From Ancylostoma caninum (Eukaryota; Nematoda; Chromadorea; Rhabditida; Ancylostomatidae), in assembly GCA_037903475.1 (NCBI GenBank), contig JBAJFG010000015.1:496001-560000 (forward strand): 64,000 bases of DNA, given 5' to 3'. A program made the translations under genes and the position numbers. The notes beneath the pieces were generated by a model. It made no database searches and had not been told where the DNA came from. It worked only from the letters and a program-made list of their open reading frames with translations. Shown here in pieces: positions 37,173 to 49,208 of this stretch. Within the stretch, counting starts at the first letter, position 1, and every line of letters starts with the position of its first letter.

Positions 37173-40100
37173 ATGACAATCACCCTCCTCTATGTAGTTG
37201 CCATGGTGCTTGTCATTTCTCAACAGGAAATCGGACGACCGCTGATGAGGTTATCACAGGCGCCCGGCGACGAATACACAAGTTTGTCTCGGACCATAAA
37301 CTTTATCGTGGCTGCTGATTTTTATAAGGATTATTAGCAGAAGATCGATCATGGACAAACTCAGCGATAAGAAGGATGTGGCAAGAAAGAAAGAAGATGT
37401 CTCACACACCGTTATTCAAATTTAATGTCAGTCCATTCTAAATACTAAAACTGATTTCCACACCACAATTTGACCGTGTTCAGTACGTTGGGCAGAAAAA
37501 TGTGGACATCGTGTTCAAGAATGAATCAGCATCACGGTCCGGCTCACTGAAGCATCGCTACACATGGAGTCTTATGATGTGGGCCCTTATAGAAGGTCAT
37601 GTTAAGAATGGTAAGCGAACCTTTACATTCTCCAATATTATGGGTAGCTTGAATTCGACTTTACACGAATTTGATCTCAGGCACAACTATTTACGAAGCC
37701 TCATCCGGTAACACAGCAGCATCCCTGGCCTATATGTGTCGACTTCTGCATATTCCATTTGTAGCTATCGTAAGTGCTTTGTGAACAAATAAGCGCCTTG
37801 ACCGTGGATCTTCAAGACGTAAAAGAATTAAATTTTTGACATGGTATACACAACGGGGAGACGTGGCGCAGTGCCAAGAGGCGTATACGGATCGATTATT
37901 CGATCGCGCCCCCGGCCGACCAGGACATCCAACCCTCCGGAGTCAGTAATTGGTACCAGAAAAGTCCGGAAGGATGATGCCCTGACTTGCTACATCGGAT
38001 GCCTCCCTCAAGTCAGTGCATAGGGCACATATGCATTCAACCCCTCTGTGGGGGTCAGATTAAGTCGAATGCATGGTGTATCCCACAAATGAGATCAATT
38101 AGCCCCGACTACTCTATCATTCATCCACTTCTATATGCATAACGAGAAAAGAATGATCAAAGCAAACTTGTTGGAATGAACAGCCGATTCTTAGTTCGAG
38201 TAATTCACTACGAGGGCCGTGCTGCCTTTAACATAACTTATATTTTCAAAGCTAAAAAGAACTCTCGAACAAGGACGCAGGAGTAGTGCACTGCACAATA
38301 TGGTGATCATAGGTGCGATAGTCGGAACCGAGGCTCTCACCCCGTTCACTTCGGACGCTGGTCCGGCAGACCCCCCTCACTTAAGCGTTAATAATTTTTT
38401 TTCGGGTAATGGAAATGATGAGGGAAATGAGAAGATGAAGGATGCAAATGATGGGAAGACGAAGTAACAGAAAGCAATATCAGGATGTTAGACAGAAACA
38501 TCCTTATTAGGGAATGTTAATAAACATTTAATCAAGGATTATAATAAATGTGTGCGCTGTGTGAGTCGGCCGGAACGAATCTCTTATAGGTTACGAAATT
38601 CGAGTTAGTGCACTGAATTGAACGGATTGCAAGGGGTTGAAAGAATTAGGAATAACACGGCTGTGAGTGAAAATTCCCATGGGGTGAAGGGTATCCCAGG
38701 ATAGTTGAAACATGGGAGATGAAGAAGGTACCCTGTTTGCTTAGAACAAGTGAAAATTTGCGGAACCGTTTGCATCTTTCAAAAGCAATACTTTTCGCGG
38801 CAGTTTCAGTTCTATGGCTAATAAAAGTATTAATAGGAAGTGAACCAAAATGGGACAGTCCAGGGAAGAAGAGGAGGAAAAACTGCATAATATGAAACAA
38901 ATCGCAAATGTTCTAGTGAATACCTTACGGGAACCAAGTTGAGGTTTTTGAGACCGACGAAAACAGCGAGAAACAGTAGGTTTTTCGCGAATTTCTCTTC
39001 AAACTCAAGATCAAATGAGATGACCACGGCATGCTATTGAAGAAGAAGAAATTCTCTATCGATTCGTATATGATACGATGGGTAAAAGTCTGTCCTGCGC
39101 TGTGCAGGAGGGGATGGAGCCAAAACCAGTACATTAGCTCCAGCCAAAAGCGAGACAGTGCAATGAGGGAGGAGGGAGCAGAGCGAGAACCGGAGACGTC
39201 GTTAAGAGGCCGGCTCCGGTACCCTTCATCCTTAGCGGGAACGACTTACAAGGTCTTTCCAGAAGAGGTGACGAGTGATATAGGTGTAATTTCACAAAAA
39301 GTGGTCACCATGTACCCTTCATTAATATGTCCACGTTTCAAATAAGGAAGTTATAAGGGAAAACAGCCGTTTTTTGGCACTTTTCAGTATTATTAAAAGG
39401 GGAAGGGTTGCTGTGGGTGAATTATAGGACATTGGACACGAGAAGGTAGGATATGAGGTGCTGATATTCCCCGGACCCTCCCATTTTGGGAAGAACCGCA
39501 ATTTGAATGTTTTTTTTTCATATTGAAATTAGTGCCAGATTTTCTTCGTCGATGCGATGACTCATCATGCCGCTGCCGTCAGTTCGCCGCAGATGGAAGG
39601 GTATACCTGAGATAGACGAAGGCAAACGGCAACTGAATTACTAACATCTACGCCTGTAATTTAACGATCTCCCCCCCCCACCCTGTAGTCCTGTCGTCGC
39701 CTTTTTGTGAAAGCCAGCTAGGAATGCTGCTGGTACCCCCCCCCCCCTCCAGTCGACGGCCACCCTTCACTTTTGGCACCGCTGACAAGCTTCAGACCCC
39801 TCAGACCCCCTTCACTTCGCAGACCTCCGGCTCCCCCCTACCGCACCTATGATGGTGATAGCTGATACAAACGAGAGGATTTGCGCTCCGAAGCTGTATG
39901 CGGTGAGGGGACGAAATGTAATAAGTACCATTTTTATCTTGAGAATTCTTACCGCATACAACTCAGGAGCGCTGATTATCCTCTTCATCCGTATCAAATC
40001 TCTCACGCATGGAAAAAAACTGGAAGAAAAAAACGCATAGAAAAAACTGGAAGAAAAAACGTGAGGAAAACGAAAAAATGCTGAATACGAAGAAAAATCG

Positions 40101-43100
40101 CCGAGGGAATCATTTCCGACCAACTTCCGACTGGCAAAATGTCAGCATAACCGCAGCTCAGCTGTCGCCCATCCACGGCGTGGGGCGGTTGCGAGCCGCG
40201 CTATGCCTTTGCACAGCACTAGATCAGGCCGACCGCCAATATATACATTCTTATAAAGAGCCAGAAAACCCGAGACCTTTGCGAAAGCGATTAAGAACCT
40301 CGTTTCAGGTTCCTGATACTATAGAGGATATCAAAGTGAGACATATCGAAGAATATGGCGGCAAAGTTGTGAAGGTCCCACTAGGAGAAAGGCAGGTGTT
40401 TGCAAATTTATTCTCGAGGTCATTGAGCAGGAAATAGAGAAGGGCAGTAATAATAACTTCAACAAAATTGACATTAATCGTGCATAAGAGTCCCTCTGAA
40501 GAATAATAAACCCTACAAAGTTAACAGTTTATGCTCAGAGGAGATCAATTTCAGGTTGGTTCGAGCAAGACAACTCGCAAGAGAAAATGGTGGATTTTTC
40601 ATGAACCAGTTTGGAAATGCCGATAAAGCCGAAGAGTTCCATGAAAGTGAGTCCAAACAGGTGAAGAACAGATTCAAGAACAGAGGTTCTACTCTGGCCA
40701 AGACATACTTGCATTATACGATTTTTTAGGCGGTGACTTTCCACTCGAGTCGGTTAACCTGTTCCACGAAATCCTTGTTCAATTGCAAGCTGATGAGTTG
40801 CAAGAGGTGAAAGTTCCGCACTACTTCGTACACGCAGCTGGAACAGGTGAACTTAAAACGAATTGCACTTGGACACGGCATTCTCGATGCGCTCGTTTTA
40901 TCTCTCATACTTTGGTAGAAGGTGTTAACATGGTTTCTTGCGCTCTTTTTTTCGAATGCACTTCTCTCCAATCATTTGTTACCTTTTAGGAACAACTCAT
41001 ATACGGATCGAAAGCGCAATTCTGCCTATACAAGATATTGCACACAGACTTTTTAAAACGAGTATTTCCTTGTGTTTTAAGCCTGCGAAGTGAAGCAATG
41101 AGTCAATGAAAAACGGCGCAATCGATAACCACCTATTCTGGCATCCAGTTAGAGCACGAAAGGCTATCTAAACTGGGCAGCCGATCTCTGTCAAGTAAGA
41201 AAGAAATGTATTGCTTGAAATGACTGGTCACCAGCGGTTTCTAGACTCAAAGAAAACATATATAATCACAATGACACCAACCACTTCGACCGAATAGATT
41301 TCTTTTGCAAAGACCTGGGAACTGCTCCAGAGGAATTGCAGGGCCTAGATGGACATCATGCTTCTCAAAGTTCCATTGATGATGTTCTTCCGCGTTTTTA
41401 TTCTACTGAGCTTACACGTTCAAAAAGTATCGGGTGCTTCCTGGTCCCTATTGAAAACAGGGAGGGAATGCTGTTTTTCCTCGAATTGGCGCTTTTCTTC
41501 TTAAGCCTAAAGATTGAATAATTCAATAGTTCTGTGAGAATACATGATTACAGGATTGTAGAAGAAGAAAAGCGCTTTCAGAGGATATGGAGCACCCTTA
41601 CGGAAAAATGGCAATGAGGCCGAATAAATCGCAACAGAAAAAAAGCTCGAGGACTTATGTAAACACCTAATAATAACACCAAATCCGATGCTCCAAGCAC
41701 GATACAAGAGTGAAGCGCAAACAGGATTTGAAAATGAAGAAAAAATCGCAGAGCGCAAATAAGCCCCGAAGCATGCGCAAATGGTGCTGTATAGCATGAA
41801 GCAAAATATTACGAGAGTAAGCCTTCAAAAAAGATGCAACATACGGTGCAAATAAGGCTCGAAAAGAAGGTAGTACAAAATGATGCGTAGGTGAGTCCCA
41901 AAAAGGATCCAAAATAAGACGAGAATGAAGAAAAATCATTAAAAATATGCAACAGAAGGCTAGGCGAACACATGTGGGCAGCCATAAAGCCCCTGATGAC
42001 GATTTCGTCCACCTTTTATTATAGGGGAGCAATGCTGTGCTTCTGCATAGCTGCGCACATTCTCAGCACAATCTGATAACATAAGTGGACGTCAATGGGT
42101 TGGCCCATCTGCGGCCTAGAGAAGGACGTCGCATGACCGCGCCACGCGCTGTAACCCATGTATTCTGCTGCTTTTATGCAGTTTCTAGCAGCTTTTCTAC
42201 CCAATTTTAAGGATTTTGGACAAATCGGGGAAAAAAGACCCTACAAATAGCATTCCGGCGGCGACGACACCGATCCCGGCCCGCGCGGCGCGGTCACGCT
42301 GCGTCCTTCTCGAGGCCGCGAATACATAGGCCACCACCATTGCCGTCCACTGTACGCACTCAGACAATGGAACGGGCTGACCGCGGTACCAAAGTGTGCT
42401 CCGCGGGCTGACCGCGGTACCATGATATGCGGAACGGGCTGACCGCGCACAGAAAGCTGGCTGACCGCGGTCGTTACTCGGAAGTTTGGCTGACCGCGGT
42501 CCTTCGTCGAAAATTTGGCTGACCGCGGTACTGTCCGCGGTCAGCCAAATTCGGCCCGTAGAACCCGCACAATGTACGATGCAACCTTTGTGAACATAGT
42601 GACGGTGATAAGTGTGATGTATATGGAACGGCAATCCTTCTCTGAAAATGCCGAAGAAATTAAGAAGTAACCTATTTTTTGCTGAGGAGTGGAACCCACC
42701 CCAATTCGGTGGGAAGGTGGGTGCCACTCTCTAGATATTTTTGGAGTGAAGCTCTCATCAAGAGAGCTTAGTAATTAATATTATGCACTTTATAAACTGC
42801 TACAATTATGCACTTTGTAAACGGCTACAAAAGCAGAAAGTTTTGAGCACATAATCTGAAGAATACGAATAAATTCTGGTGATGTTGGCCTTTCTATTTT
42901 TCGAAATTGTTTGTACTGCGCAATTTCCAACGATAAAGGGGGAGATTTTTTGGCGAATGTTGAATTTGATCGCAAAAATATCGTCCACACATCATCAGTA
43001 CCTATTACTGCCGTTGTGAGCACGCCATGACATCGCTTCGACGGGCTGACCGCGGATCTTTCGCGGGCTGACCGCGCACCGATATCTGGCCGACCGCGCT

Positions 43101-45536
43101 TAATTATTTGGCTGACCGCGGAGTTGGCTACGGTCCGCCAAATATTGGTACCGCGGTCAGCCCGATCCATTATCTGAGCAAACATCAAAACATGACGCAT
43201 TTGGAATACAGAAATCGCGATAATTAACAAAAGAACTCATCGAAATGTAGCTGGGGAATATGAGCATGCACCTAGATTTTGCACAAGGAAAGAATGGATG
43301 TGTTTTGAAAGCAAGCAAAGTTTCAGGCACTTGAAATGAAAACGATAATCGAATTGGCTCAAAATCTATAGAGAATCAGAGGAGGAAGACAATCTTCTCA
43401 AACTAGATATTATGCCAAAATTCACCTATTCCAGGCGGTACTATCTCATCAGTTGGGCGATACGTAAAGAAGTACGGCATTAGCACTGAGATAGTGCTTG
43501 CTGACACGCAGTTCTCGGTGTATTACGACTACGTCATGTATGATAGGTAAACGATTGTTCAATAATTTCCTTCATTTTCTTCTTTATTATCTTAGTTTGG
43601 TTTGAAAAATAATAATTTCTTCTTATGGATCCCTGTGCCGGGAATCTGGGAATGGACGAGCGGGGGGGGGGGGGGCTCCACTTGGCTAGTGACCACCCAG
43701 AGCACCTCTTTATGCCTACCTCTCTTCCAACATTACCATAACACACTAGTGGCAGTAGCAATGAGGTTGCATGTGGTTGTGAGAGCAAGAACGAATGTGG
43801 AAGTTTGGGAAGTAAGGTAATGAAAAATCAACGTCCAATTGGGATATGAGGTCCTGGAAATAATCTCAGAAATAAGCAATTGAAATTGAGCGTAGACCAA
43901 ATTCGTAGCTCTTCATGAAGCGTTTTGTAATACCAGCTCAATCTCATAGAAGAGAAATCATGTGATCTGTTCCATGATGATATTCTTATTCAACGGCTTG
44001 ACCTTCACAGCGGCAACGCTTTTCTAGGTTCAAAAACGAATCCGGTGCAAGCCTATGGGTTGAGCCTGGGATGGCTGGAATCGGCTATGGACCTATGGGC
44101 ATGGCGAAGAAGGGTGAGACAACAAGGTAAGCTTACCTCCTCATTGTCAATACTGGATTCCATTGAACTGTGAATACAGTGTAGTTCGAGCCGTACCGAT
44201 AATTAACTCTAATTTTCAAGTATGGACCCTGCAGTCATCGATCGAGTGGTGAAAATTCCTGACGTTGCCGCGACTGCCGCTATGCGGATTCTCCGAGATC
44301 AAGTGAGTCGAGTATTTTTGTTGCGTTTTCATTTCGGATGCAGTGATGGAATGCAAATGGATAATCCCGGATAATCCACTTTTAGCCCAATGAGCTAGTT
44401 ACTTTGCAGGGAGCGTCCGGTGGTACGAGTAGTGGCGTAAATCTTATTACCTCGATGCACGTCGCTTCAACTGCAAAGTAAATCATTTTTTTCAGTTATA
44501 CCGACTAGATCATGCCAAGCAAGGATGAGCGGAATTCCAGTTTCCGGAAGTCGGAAGTTCCTGAATTCTTGCCGTATGCGAGCTCCTGACTTCTAGATTT
44601 CTGGACCATTGGCAGTCGTTGGGTCACGCCAACTCAGACGCGCTGTATTCATCGCTCCAAACTTCGCCAGATTTCAAACTTCCCCCAAACTTCCGACTTC
44701 CGGTCTCATCCAAAACTTCCGCTCATCCCTGATGCCAAGGCGTCGTAGTCTATGATCTTCCTCGAACACTGATGCCACATTATATGTTTTAATTTCAGAA
44801 AGCCAATAAAGTCACGCCTAACAATCGCCACACTTCTAGCTGATCCAGGCCACTATTACGACAGCACCTACTACAACAGAGAGTGGATCGCCCGGAAGTT
44901 TGCAAGGCACGGTGGACTGGAGGTGGGGTATTGTATTTACTACAGTGAACGTCAATGGCGATGGCCCTCAAGAAGGACGCCGCGCAACCGCGCCGCACGC
45001 GCCGTAACCGATATCTTCTGCTGCTGTTATGCTATTTGTAGCAGCTTCTCTACCCGTTTTAAGGATTTTCGTCCGAATCGAGAAGAAAAGCTCCTAGAAT
45101 AGCATTCCGGCGGCAGACGACACCGATCCCGGCGCGCGGCGCGTTTACGCGGCGTCTTCTCGAGGCCGCGAATGGGCCACCGCCGTTGACGTCCACTGTA
45201 GAAGTAATGCAAATGGAAATATTCAAACCTGGTGCAGCCCAGACGATTTGCACCCTCGGTTGGCGGTAGCTTACACCATTAGCAAAAGATCCATGCTACT
45301 TAGTCAACTTCGTTATAGCAGTTGAAGATAGCTAGAATTATTATTTCCATTCTCTCTACTTTTACATTCTCTAACGCGAAATATGACAGGAAAAACGAGG
45401 AAATGAGGAATTGAAACAGCGCACTACGGAAATTTTAAAACAACGTCGTGCCCAGAAGACGAGTCCAACACGAAAAACGGCGTTACAAAAGGTGTCAGCT
45501 GGAAAACTGACACAAGTAGTTGCAGCCGGCACGTAA
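37173..45536 (+). CDS. PLP-dependent cysteine synthase/desulfhydrase-like enzyme with signal peptide
   Basis: Fold-type II PLP enzyme of the cysteine synthase/CBS superfamily, closest in motif style to Cds1-type L-cysteine desulfhydrases; likely handles cysteine or sulfide. Exons: 37173-37281, 37338-37426, 37484-37610, 37681-37769, 40309-40391, 40555-40646, 40730-40846, 43435-43546, 44028-44126, 44221-44302, 44410-44477, 44799-44922, 45390-45536; 445 residues. Seen: PLP-lysine motif SGSLKHR, substrate loop EASSGNTAAS, GGFFMNQFGNADKAEEFHES, PLP-phosphate loop GTGGTISS, and GASGGTSSG. The N-terminus (MTITLLYVVAMVLVISQQ) looks like a signal peptide, and a TTTCAG acceptor lies 2 bases before the ATG. 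Intron 5 needs a GC donor at 40392; GT alternatives insert 5-8 extra residues. The C-terminal exon adds a basic, Lys/Arg/Gln-rich tail. Large introns 4 and 7 and intron 12 carry mobile elements. Confidence 0.9.
38200..38231. repeat. Single TTAA-MITE end
   Basis: GTGCTGCC followed by TTTAA at 38219-38231 is the right end of the TTAA MITE family; no left partner is visible nearby. It lies inside intron 4 of the PLP enzyme gene. The left boundary given is arbitrary. Confidence 0.5.
39883..39972. repeat. 90 bp foldback
   Basis: Arms GCGCTCC..GCTGTATGCGGTGAG and the complement of GCGCTCC..GTTGTATGCGGTAAG, about 25 bases each with a 40-base loop, in intron 4 of the PLP enzyme gene. Two poly-C runs (39670s and 39740s) lie just before it. 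Confidence 0.65.
42084..42352. mobile_element. TA-flanked MITE (CAGTGGACG family), copy 2
   Basis: Right end CCGTCCACTG then TA; left end AGTGGACGTCAATGG with its first base changed. Shares the GAGAAGGACG and TTCTCGAGGCCGCG blocks with the other copies. In intron 7 of the PLP enzyme gene. Confidence 0.82.
42369..43168. mobile_element. Foldback element with clustered GGCTGACCGCGG motifs
   Basis: Ends are near-identical inverted 24-mers (left GGAACGGGCTGACCGCGGTA, right complement GGATCGGGCTGACCGCGGTA). The left cluster (42369-42555) has six direct copies of GGCTGACCGCG(G) and one inverted; the right cluster (43043-43168) has four direct, some diverged, and one or two inverted. The last direct and inverted copies of the left cluster form a hairpin with a stem of about 17 bases and a 6-base loop. 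The 480-base middle is ordinary AT-rich DNA. It lies in intron 7 of the PLP enzyme gene, 17 bases after a TA-type MITE. Confidence 0.7.
44522..44730. repeat. Foldback element, GGATGAGCGGAA arms
   Basis: Left arm GGATGAGCGGAATTCC..CCGGAAGTCGGAAGTT; right arm its imperfect complement ending CTTCCGCTCATCC. About 45-base arms, in intron 11 of the PLP enzyme gene. Confidence 0.7.
44943..45198. mobile_element. TA-flanked MITE (CAGTGGACG family), copy 3
   Basis: CAGTGAACGTCAATGGC at the left and complement of CAGTGGACGTCAACGGC at the right, TA on both sides, 256 bp. It fills much of intron 12 of the PLP enzyme gene. Confidence 0.88.
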
Positions 45537-46512
45537 TAGGCGGCACGCCTAGAAGTCTCAGACAGTCTTTAGGGCAATTTATACTAGCTGCGTGCGCCAG
45601 TCGCGCATCAGTCGCACCCATTCATTTGCGAGGGATTTTTCATGAAGACTGATCAACGTGGCATGTATGTATGTACATCGTCAATGAAAAAAAAAACGTG
45701 CGCACCGCCTTGAGGCCTTAAACGCGTGCGTCTGATCCGCGAGTCCGATGCGACTAGGCCCTATTCCTCATCATATGCCCCATCGAACAACAGATATAGT
45801 GTGTTTCATGGGGAAACGTAGTTGCGCAGAAATTAGAGAATTAGAGAACACGAGAAATAGTACCGTATTCGGAGAAGCACACGAGAAATGCATGTTACTG
45901 GCACGAATACTCAACTATCGTCGTTTTTGGAACGGACTATACCGGCAATACTTTGCCATACCGTGATGTGACACGCTCCAAAATACATAGATTCCCTGCA
46001 TCTTACTTTCCTAGAGACGATGCACATATTGCAGTAGAAGACTTTTCGTTTTTTTTTCTTCCTTTCCTATTTATTTTTCTTAATGTCTCTATTCAGGCAT
46101 ACGACTGCTGGTACTCTGTGATCTCAGAGAGTCTCGCTTCTGGCGAAGACCCACTACTTCTTGGATATGAACGATGTCCTAGTGGAGTATTCTGATTGAT
46201 GGACGCTCAATTAGGAAATGTCGATAAAAATCTAGTCATTTTAATAAGTTTTATAAATTTTTCAATTGTACTAATCTCGGTGTCATCAACATGTCTTACT
46301 TCCGATGGAGCTTGAAACTCGACCAAGTAACTAGAACGATAATGAAAGGGTAACCAGACCGCAATGGGGTAAAACAACAACCACAAATGTTCTTAATAAT
46401 CGGCTCACTGACTAATGGATCAATGTCGATCCACAAAAACAAATCCATATCAACAAGCCTAGATGCAACAATAACAATTAAGCAACGATATGTCGAAAAC
46501 AAAGAATAGAGC
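45537..46512. other. Convergent intergenic region with two repeat fragments
   Basis: Lies between the 3' ends of the PLP enzyme and PINX1 genes. Contains a GCAATTTATACTA repeat copy starting at 45574 and, at about 45790-45945, a segment repeated at 53797-53950. No gene is seen. Confidence 0.5.
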
Positions 46513-48452
46513 CTATTCTTCATCCTCATGTCTATTCTTTTTGCTCTTTTTCTTCTTTTTCTTGATGATAACATCTCCGTCCACCAGCACTTCCTCTATA
46601 AATTATGTGAATATTTCAAAAAAAAAAGAAGGAAAAACGCGATAATGAGATGAAATGAATAAAGAAATGAATAGTCCGAGTAAATTTGCGATTGAATTTT
46701 TGAAGCGAAGACCAACGGGAAGAATTTTAAAGGAAAGAGCAAACCATGGCGAGTTAAAATGAAAATTTCACCTTCATCGTCGACTATTCGTTTGTCCTTT
46801 TTTCTTTTTTCCTTGTTTGTTTGTGTTTCAACCTCCTCTTCAGGACAGTTGTGCTCAATTTTTGCCCGCTTCGCGTTCTCCTGAATGATAAAATATCACC
46901 TATAGTAAAAATGCGTTGCACTATTTCTACGGCACATCAGTGGAAACACCATTACCTCTATCTCTGCTTGTTCCCGCTCTTGCCGACGTTTCAGCTTCTT
47001 CTCTCTCTTCCTCCGCTTCCGTTCTTCCTCATCATCTTCCCCAGTCTCTTGCTCTTCGACCACTTCAATCTTTACTTCACAAGATTCCGTAGGCGTCTCG
47101 TATTGCATTGACTCTCGCAGTCGTTTCATTTCCTTCCGCCTTTTCTTTCTCTCTTTTCGTTCTTCCTCTGTTTCCTGCCCTACAACCTCTTCCTTGACAA
47201 CAGTTTCTTCAATCTTTACACTGGCATCAACCTAAATTGAGAAATTTTCTCTGAATCCATTAAAATAACCACAGTGCGCCAAAAATTTTCCGATAGAAAA
47301 TTGGAAAAATGACCCACCTGTGTTCCATTCTCCGTCTGCTCCCTCTTAGCTTTTAGGGCAGCCATCTTTGCTGCAAAGTACTCTGCTACTGACAGCGTAC
47401 TCACAGTCGTGTTGGAGTTAGATGTATCATTAGGTTCCTCTTCCTTCTTTGGTGATTTTGCGACAGCTTCTTCTTTTTTGGGGCTTTCAGTCTTATTTCT
47501 GCTCAGACCTATCCCAAGTACAGCTGAGCGATCATTTTCTGTGTAGTTGGATGTGTCTTTGGCACGAGTGAACTTCTGGTAGCTGTAACGAGTTCAACTA
47601 TTCAAAAATGTCCGTACATAAATTCATAAAGTGTCGCTATACAAATGATAGATTCGAACATTTTTCACAATCATTTTAAAGATGACAATTTAACCTACTG
47701 AATTCGCCGCCGCAGGCTTTTGCTGCTCAATTCCAGCGAGATCTTCCTCGCTCGCTCTTCCTTCTCTTCTTCTGTAGCCGTTTTCTGTAAAATCGAGAAT
47801 AATAAAGAGGTCGACAAGAATGCGGCAAAAGAAATGGATCGCATCTCAGTTTTCAGGAAAGATTGGAGGACGTTCTTTACACGCCACTAGTGATTTTACC
47901 AGAAAAAAATGAATATATTATAGAAAAGTGCAAGCGTCTTTCAGTAGATTCAGGCAATCTATTGCTGGAACTAGGCTCTAAGCGAGGAGTCGTCCAAAAC
48001 TGGCGTGGTTTCAAAAAGGTAAGGAATAGAGCACAGAGAACAGACGAGTAAAGAACTTACCTGTTCCTTGTTCTTATTCAGAGCACTAAGTAAGTCAGCA
48101 AAGTCGTCGTGGTGTCCAACCCATGTGCTATCGTACGATGCTAATTTGTCAGCACCAAGACCTGAATGTCAAACTGGATTGGCTCCTAGTCACATAATGG
48201 TGGATGCGTTATTTCATCCGTGAAGTATCACGAAAATCTCCATGAAATCCAATTAGCTCTGCCTGTGTAGTTCGCCTTCAGTTTGACGTGGTCAGCGTTA
48301 CCTTGACGATTTCTGCCCAACCCATCTCCTTCGCACCATCCCATTTTCTCCATCAGTTTCCGCGAAAACTTCTGATCGTCATTTTTCCATTGTAAATTTT
48401 GCGGATCGACACTGAGTCGTTGTTTTCGACGCGGCTCCGCCAAAATCGACAT
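46513..48452 (-). CDS. PINX1: PINX1 homologue, G-patch nucleolar protein
   Basis: PINX1 (yeast Gno1/Pxr1) is a nucleolar G-patch protein that activates a DEAH helicase in pre-rRNA/snoRNA processing and inhibits telomerase in mammals. Exons: 48263-48452, 48061-48161, 47699-47784, 47318-47582, 46956-47231, 46772-46880, 46513-46595; 369 residues. It opens MSILAEPRRKQRLSVDP, typical of the family, and the G-patch follows at about residues 20-65 (KLMEKMGWCEGDGLG, then YTG/LGADK, STWVGHHDDFADLLSALN). The conserved RRRIHYQKFTRAKD segment spans exons 3-4. The C-terminal 200 residues are highly charged coiled-coil or disordered Glu/Lys-rich sequence ending in a Lys-rich stretch, as expected for nucleolar targeting. 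Intron 1 needs a GC donor (48262-48261): only that join gives the conserved G-patch. A non-ATG upstream extension is not needed; the ATG at 48452 matches the family start. Confidence 0.93.
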
Positions 48453-49208
48453 GCCGCTCAACCCTACACTTAACGCAGAATTCTTTAGTGAAAAAAACCT
48501 AACAAAAGAATAGGCTAAACGAAAGCAGCAGTAATAAATAGGATTGATACCCTTTTCAACAAGAACATAGTAAGGAAAATCAATTTATTGGTCTTTCAGA
48601 AAGTACTAGAAGGTATGAAAGCTACGGAAACCCATAATGTAATGAAGGATAACCCATTTCTCTGCACAAAATCACATCACAAGTACCAGTTAATTGGAAA
48701 AAAACGTAAATGCACAATATTATTGCACTCCTTATGAGACACTAATGAGAAGAAGTTGTTGCTGATCAGTCTGGCCTCTTTGTTCAATAATAGGAACAGT
48801 AATAACGAGTGCCGGAAACTTCGTATGCTTGATTATCAACTTCTAGCCCCTTGGCCTAAATTTTCCTTGCAAAATGCCGGATCGCTTGCGCCAGTAGGGT
48901 GCGACCACTCCTATCACACCGACTATCTAATAAATTAAGCATTTCAAAGTCAGATATGACTTTCAGTTTTCGCATATCAAAGGAGTAAGTAAGCGGCATA
49001 ATAAAATAGAACTCGCAAATTGAATATAAAATCAATGGCATGGGAAAAACCGGAAAGAAATGACTGTTCACAAAGAGAAATGCGTAATTCCGCTACGTCA
49101 CTGCCCTCTCGTTATGTGACTCCTGTTTTTGAATGTACAACAACATGGATCGAAGACCACAAAGAGACTAAGATGACAACTACATCTTTAGCATTCTCTT
49201 CGTCCAAC
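48453..49208. other. Spacer between PINX1 and TMPPE-like genes
   Basis: About 760 bases between the TMPPE-like stop and the PINX1 start, both on the minus strand. No ORF of interest. In a nematode operon this gap would carry the polyadenylation site of the upstream gene and a trans-splice acceptor for PINX1; I could not single out either. Confidence 0.5.

Noticed and set aside
37227..37310. Alternative reading of the first PLP enzyme exon (GNRTTADEVITGARRR frame)
   Set aside because: It cannot be joined in frame to the EDRSWTN exon with a usable donor and leaves an intron too short, whereas the MTITLL frame joins cleanly.
41507..42032. Overlapping minus-strand ORFs rich in Phe, Leu and Ser
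   Set aside because: They are in an intron of the PLP gene and reflect an AT-rich purine-biased plus strand.
42197..42727. 176-residue minus-strand ORF
   Set aside because: It runs through a TA-type MITE and the GGCTGACCGCGG clusters; the codons follow the repeats, not a protein family.
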